Source: an uncultured Candidatus Entotheonella sp. (lineage in GTDB: Bacteria; Tectomicrobia; Entotheonellia; Entotheonellales; Entotheonellaceae). From it: DNA of 64,000 nucleotides. The DNA lies in the NCBI GenBank assembly GCA_951828535.1, contig OX639990.1, positions 1,289,300 through 1,353,299 on the forward strand. The letters are read 5' to 3'. The notes beneath the pieces are model-generated. The model had not been told where the DNA came from. It ran no database searches and saw only the letters and a program-made list of their open reading frames with translations. Positions within the stretch are counted from its first letter, which is position 1, and every line of letters starts with the position of its first letter. Positions 61,235 through 64,000 of this stretch are shown one piece after another. Position numbers and translations under genes: made by a program.

Positions 61235-62848
61235 ATGGCCGCTGGCACCATTCGCCAACCGCCTCCGGCACCGCTGCAGGCAAGCATCGAAGCCAGCCCG
61301 CAGCAACGCGGTGCCGGGCCGCGTATCTCGCCCGACAGCCCGTCCTACAAGTGGTGGGTGGCCGTCACAGTCATGCTGAATGCCTTCATCGTCATCATGA
61401 ACAATGCTACGGTCAACCTCGCCCTGCCGCCGATCATGACCACCTTCAGCATGAATCTCGACCAGGTTCAGTGGATCATCAATGCATACATGATTGCCGG
61501 CGCCGTCATGGTGCCCACGGTGGGTTGGCTGGGCAACGTCATGGGCAACCGCAACCTGCTGTTCATCAGTCTGTCGATGTTCGTCGTCAGTTCCGCCCTT
61601 TGCGGCCTCGCCTGGAGCGGCAACGCCCTGATCTTTTTCCGCATCCTGCAAGGGATCGGCGGCGGCCCCGTGATGCCGATGGCCATGGTGTTCCTCACGC
61701 AGACCTTCCCACCCCACCAGCGCGGCCTCGCCATGGGCCTGTACGGCCTCGGCATGTCGTGCGGCCCGGTCGTCGGCCCGGTGCTCGGCGGTTACGTCAC
61801 CGAATACATGCACTGGCGCATGATTTTCTATCTCAACACCCTACCGGGCATTATCGGCATCGCGCTGGTGTTTCTGGTGATTCCAAACACCCGCGAAGCG
61901 ATCAAGCGCCATTTGGACCTGCCCGGCCTGGCCACCCTCACCGTGTTTCTGGTCAGCCTGCTGATCGCCCTGAGCCAAGGCCAGCGCTACGGCTGGGATG
62001 CCCCGCTGACACAACGTTTGTTGGTCACTGCCTGCCTGTCATTTGTCGCTTTCCTTGTCATCGAGTTCTATCGCAAGGATCCGCTGGTCGATTTGCGCCT
62101 GTTCAACAATCTGGGTTTCGCGGCCGTGTCGATAGCGTTATTCGTCACCGCAATGGCCTTTTGGGGCACCAACTTTCTACAGACCTTCCTGCTGCAGCGA
62201 CTGTTCGACTACACTCCGGCGCAGGCGGGCTACATTGTGCTGCCGGGCGCCCTGGGCATGGCCCTCACGACGGTCTACGCTGGGCGTCTCGTGGACATGA
62301 TCGACCGTCGGTTGGTGGTTTACTGCGGCTTGGGCATGTTTATGGCGGCCACGTATGCGTTTTCCTTCCTCAGCCTCGACCGCCCCACCAGCTGGATGAT
62401 CGGCATGATCGCAGCACGTTATGTCACCATGGGGTTCATCTTCATCCCGATGGCAGCGGCGTCGTTGATGGTGCTGCGGCCCGATCAGGTGCGCATGGGC
62501 TCCGGGCTGATCAATCTCATTCAACATGGCCTCGGCGGCACCATGGGTCTGGCCCTGATGACCACCGTTCTGCAGCGCCGCACCACCTACCACAGCGGCA
62601 TGCTTGCCCAGGAGCAGGTGGCCTCGCCCCTGCCCTGGCCCGACGTGGTGGCGCCCGTCCACAACCTCCTGCTGCACGCCGGTGAGATCGGCGGCATGAT
62701 GGAAGCCAAGACCCTGGCCATGGTGCAGCGGCACCTGGTGCAGCAGGCATCCGTGGCCGCCTACCAGGATTGCTTCATTCTGGTGGTCATCCTGTGTCTT
62801 GCGGTAACCCCCCTCATCCTATTCATGCGCCAGCGCCGCGCCGCCTGA
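61235..62848 (+). CDS. DHA2-family MFS multidrug exporter (EmrB/QacA type)
   Basis: The 537-residue protein has fourteen predicted helices. It carries MFS motifs: NATVNLALPPIMTTFSMNLDQVQWIINAYMIAGAVMVPTVGWLGNVMGNR (TM1-2), RILQGIGGGPVMPMA (motif C region) and GLYGLGMSCGPVVGPVLGGYV (antiporter motif C). This is the DHA2/EmrB pattern of drug:proton antiporters. AAGGA precedes ATG 61235. No EmrA gene accompanies it. Confidence 0.93.
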   Translation: MAAGTIRQPPPAPLQASIEASPQQRGAGPRISPDSPSYKWWVAVTVMLNAFIVIMNNATVNLALPPIMTTFSMNLDQVQWIINAYMIAGAVMVPTVGWLGNVMGNRNLLFISLSMFVVSSALCGLAWSGNALIFFRILQGIGGGPVMPMAMVFLTQTFPPHQRGLAMGLYGLGMSCGPVVGPVLGGYVTEYMHWRMIFYLNTLPGIIGIALVFLVIPNTREAIKRHLDLPGLATLTVFLVSLLIALSQGQRYGWDAPLTQRLLVTACLSFVAFLVIEFYRKDPLVDLRLFNNLGFAAVSIALFVTAMAFWGTNFLQTFLLQRLFDYTPAQAGYIVLPGALGMALTTVYAGRLVDMIDRRLVVYCGLGMFMAATYAFSFLSLDRPTSWMIGMIAARYVTMGFIFIPMAAASLMVLRPDQVRMGSGLINLIQHGLGGTMGLALMTTVLQRRTTYHSGMLAQEQVASPLPWPDVVAPVHNLLLHAGEIGGMMEAKTLAMVQRHLVQQASVAAYQDCFILVVILCLAVTPLILFMRQRRAA

Positions 62849-62913
62849 CGCTGTGCTATACTGCGGCCGCAATTCGCCTTTCGTGGCGCACGATACCCTC
62901 GCAAAGGAAGCCA

Positions 62914-63756
62914 ATGATGAGTGTTACGGAAGTGGTCTTTGTCGTTGCAGCGCCGTTGATCCTGCTGATCCTGGCTCGTCTGGTCCTGCAGTGGGTGCTC
63001 GGTTTCAGCCTGCGGGTGGCGCTGACCGATCATGACAATCCGGCCATGGGCCTGGCCGTGGCAGGGTATCTGTTCGGGGTGATCTGGACCATTACGGTGC
63101 TGCTCGGCACGCCGGGCCGCGGCTTGTGGCAGGATGTGTTGGACGTGGCCCTCTACGGTGGGTTGGGTATCGTGCTGCTGACCCTGGTGACGTTGGTCAG
63201 CTGCCGCTTCTTCCTGGGCCTGCACGTGCGCGAACAGTTGGAGGCGCGCAACACCGCGGCCGCCATCGTGGTCGCCGGGGCTTACGTCGCCACCAGCTTG
63301 ACCTATAGCGGGGCGTTGGACGGCGAGGGCGGCGGGTTCTGGATCCTGCTGCTCTTTTTCGTCCTCGGTCAGTTGGCCTTGCTGGCCATGACCTACGTCT
63401 TCCGCTGGCTTACCGGCTACGACGACGTGCAGGAAATCGGTTCCGGCAACCTGGCGGCAGGCATTGCCCAGGCGGGATTGCTGATCGCCATGGGCGTGGT
63501 AGTCGGGCAGGCCGCCTCGGGCGAATTCACGACCCTGACGGATTCGCTACTGGGCTTCGTGATCGCCCTGCTGGTTGCCGTGGTGTTCTATCCGGTGCGG
63601 CAGTTGGTGGTGCAGTGCCTGATTCTCGGTGGGCCAATTCGCTTCCGCAGCACCTTGCTGGACAACGAAGTCGCCGACGACAAAAACATCGCTGCCGGAT
63701 TGCTGGAGGCCAGCGCCTACCTCTCCACCGCTCTGTTTATCACCTCGATTGTTTGA
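62914..63756 (+). CDS. DUF350 domain-containing membrane protein
   Basis: A protein of 280 residues with eight predicted helices in two related halves, each resembling a DUF350 unit: LRVALTDHDNPAMGLAVAGYLFGVIWTI and later QEIGSGNLAAGIAQAGLLIAMGVVVG. A third motif, DDKNIAAGLLEASAYLSTALF, follows. The D-N-x-A-x-G-x-x-x-x-G(A) element recurs three times. Function unknown; family members often neighbour PspA/YjfK-type stress genes, absent here. AAGGAAG precedes ATG 62914. The frame is open from 62770 upstream but overlaps the exporter gene there. Confidence 0.8.
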   Translation: MMSVTEVVFVVAAPLILLILARLVLQWVLGFSLRVALTDHDNPAMGLAVAGYLFGVIWTITVLLGTPGRGLWQDVLDVALYGGLGIVLLTLVTLVSCRFFLGLHVREQLEARNTAAAIVVAGAYVATSLTYSGALDGEGGGFWILLLFFVLGQLALLAMTYVFRWLTGYDDVQEIGSGNLAAGIAQAGLLIAMGVVVGQAASGEFTTLTDSLLGFVIALLVAVVFYPVRQLVVQCLILGGPIRFRSTLLDNEVADDKNIAAGLLEASAYLSTALFITSIV

Positions 63757-63792
63757 TCCACTGGATGATAGCTGCAGAGAGGAAAATGCTGG

Positions 63793-63831
63793 CCCCCTCT
63801 CCCCTGGTGGGAGAGGGTTGGGGTGAGGGGG
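63793..63831. repeat. REP-like dispersed intergenic repeat
   Basis: CCCTCTCCC (63795-63803) pairs with GGGAGAGGG (63809-63817) around a five-base loop, followed by TTGGGGTGAGGGG. This is the common bacterial intergenic element whose translation reads PHPNPLPxGERG in spurious ORFs. It lies between the DUF350 gene and the truncated gene at the end. Confidence 0.75.
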
Positions 63832-63846
63832 AAATTCAACACGCAC

Positions 63847-64000
63847 CTATAGGCGACTCAGATAGAGGATCGTCTGCTTCTTCTGCTTCAGTACGCCTTC
63901 CCGCTTGGAAACCGCCACCAGAATCCCCGGCGTGCGGCCCTTCAACACCGCCACGCCGCTCACCACGCCATCGAATCCCGGACTGACCGGTGACAGCCTG
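63847..64000 (-). CDS. C-terminal fragment of an unidentified protein (window edge)
   Basis: A frame open from the right edge of the window and ending with TAG at 63847-63849. About 50 residues are visible: SPGFDGVVSGVAVLKGRTPGILVAVSK, then KQKKQTILYLSRL. The hydrophobic/Gly pattern could be the last blade of an FG-GAP/VCBS-type beta-propeller, but nothing is decisive. Codon use agrees with the neighbours. Confidence 0.5.
   Translation of the reverse strand, partial: RLSPVSPGFDGVVSGVAVLKGRTPGILVAVSKREGVLKQKKQTILYLSRL

Noticed and set aside
61165-62685. 506-codon frame overlapping the DHA2 exporter
   Set aside because: Same strand but different frame from a typical 14-helix exporter; composition rich in Arg/His/Pro, no membrane helices.
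63547-63846. Minus-strand ORF starting MRVEFPPHPNPLPPGERG
   Set aside because: The N-terminus is the translation of a dispersed intergenic REP-like repeat, a known source of false ORFs.

Overview
The window is a GC-rich (roughly 60 %) bacterial chromosome segment. It is densely packed, with short gaps and many ATGA, GTGA or TTGA stop/start overlaps. I see no rRNA, tRNA, CRISPR array, prophage or intact insertion sequence. The gene content combines split FO synthase (cofG/cofH, deazaflavin/F420 pathway), a putative F420-type luciferase-like oxidoreductase, a PQQ dehydrogenase with a lanthanide-type DYD motif, urease, a full Mrp antiporter operon and many acyl-CoA and xenobiotic-type enzymes. 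This suggests a metabolically versatile, probably Gram-negative environmental bacterium (RND pump, TolC, periplasmic PQQ enzyme). A Tectomicrobia/Entotheonella-like or similar uncultured lineage would fit, but that is inference from content only.

Layout. 0-5 kb: edge of a defence/toxin-antitoxin area (C-terminus of a restriction-modification type protein, an AbiTii-domain gene, a frameshifted RelE/YafQ-like toxin behind its antitoxin, an orphan MqsA-like antitoxin, a Phd-type antitoxin with a VapC interrupted by a stop) with a D-aminoacylase-type amidohydrolase in the middle. 5-11.2 kb: urease operon ureD-amt-ureA-ureB-ureC-ureF-ureG on the minus strand, without ureE. 11.5-18 kb: nitroreductase, enoyl-CoA hydratase, FabF, a MoxR/VWA (CoxD/CoxE-like) pair, an M20 peptidase and a cyclase-family hydrolase. 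19-24 kb: cofG-cofH-dapA-like-lyase; the lyase is ArgH-like with an added N-terminal zinc ribbon. 24-28 kb: a repeat-built coiled-coil membrane protein, a GNAT enzyme and a two-subunit GMC/gluconate-dehydrogenase-type enzyme. 28.2-35 kb: an RND efflux operon with a two-gene AAA(DUF3696)-PIN cassette directly behind it. On the far side of the cassette lies a decayed copy of an RND 3' end, so about 68 bp of near-identical direct repeat brackets it. 35-38.9 kb: SDR, MFS, CoA-transferase, Uma2. 39-46.4 kb: a ten-gene Mrp/Mbh-like cation antiporter operon. 46.5-51.8 kb: truA, uvrA and a TolC-like protein. 51.9-56.1 kb: a secreted cyclase-family protein divergent from a PQQ dehydrogenase plus a XoxJ-like binding protein. 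56.2-64 kb: LLM oxidoreductase plus haloalkane dehalogenase, two enoyl-CoA hydratases, MOSC, a 6-phosphogluconate-dehydrogenase-like reductase, a DHA2 exporter, a DUF350 protein and a truncated gene.

How they work together. Urease plus Amt forms a nitrogen-scavenging unit. The Mrp operon makes a sodium/proton antiporter whose MrpA is split into separate NuoL-, MbhD- and MbhE-like genes. The PQQ dehydrogenase and its binding protein resemble a lanthanide-dependent alcohol-oxidation pair. The AAA-PIN pair is the best candidate for an undescribed defence-like system. The zinc-ribbon lyase downstream of cofGH is the best candidate for an undescribed metabolic step.
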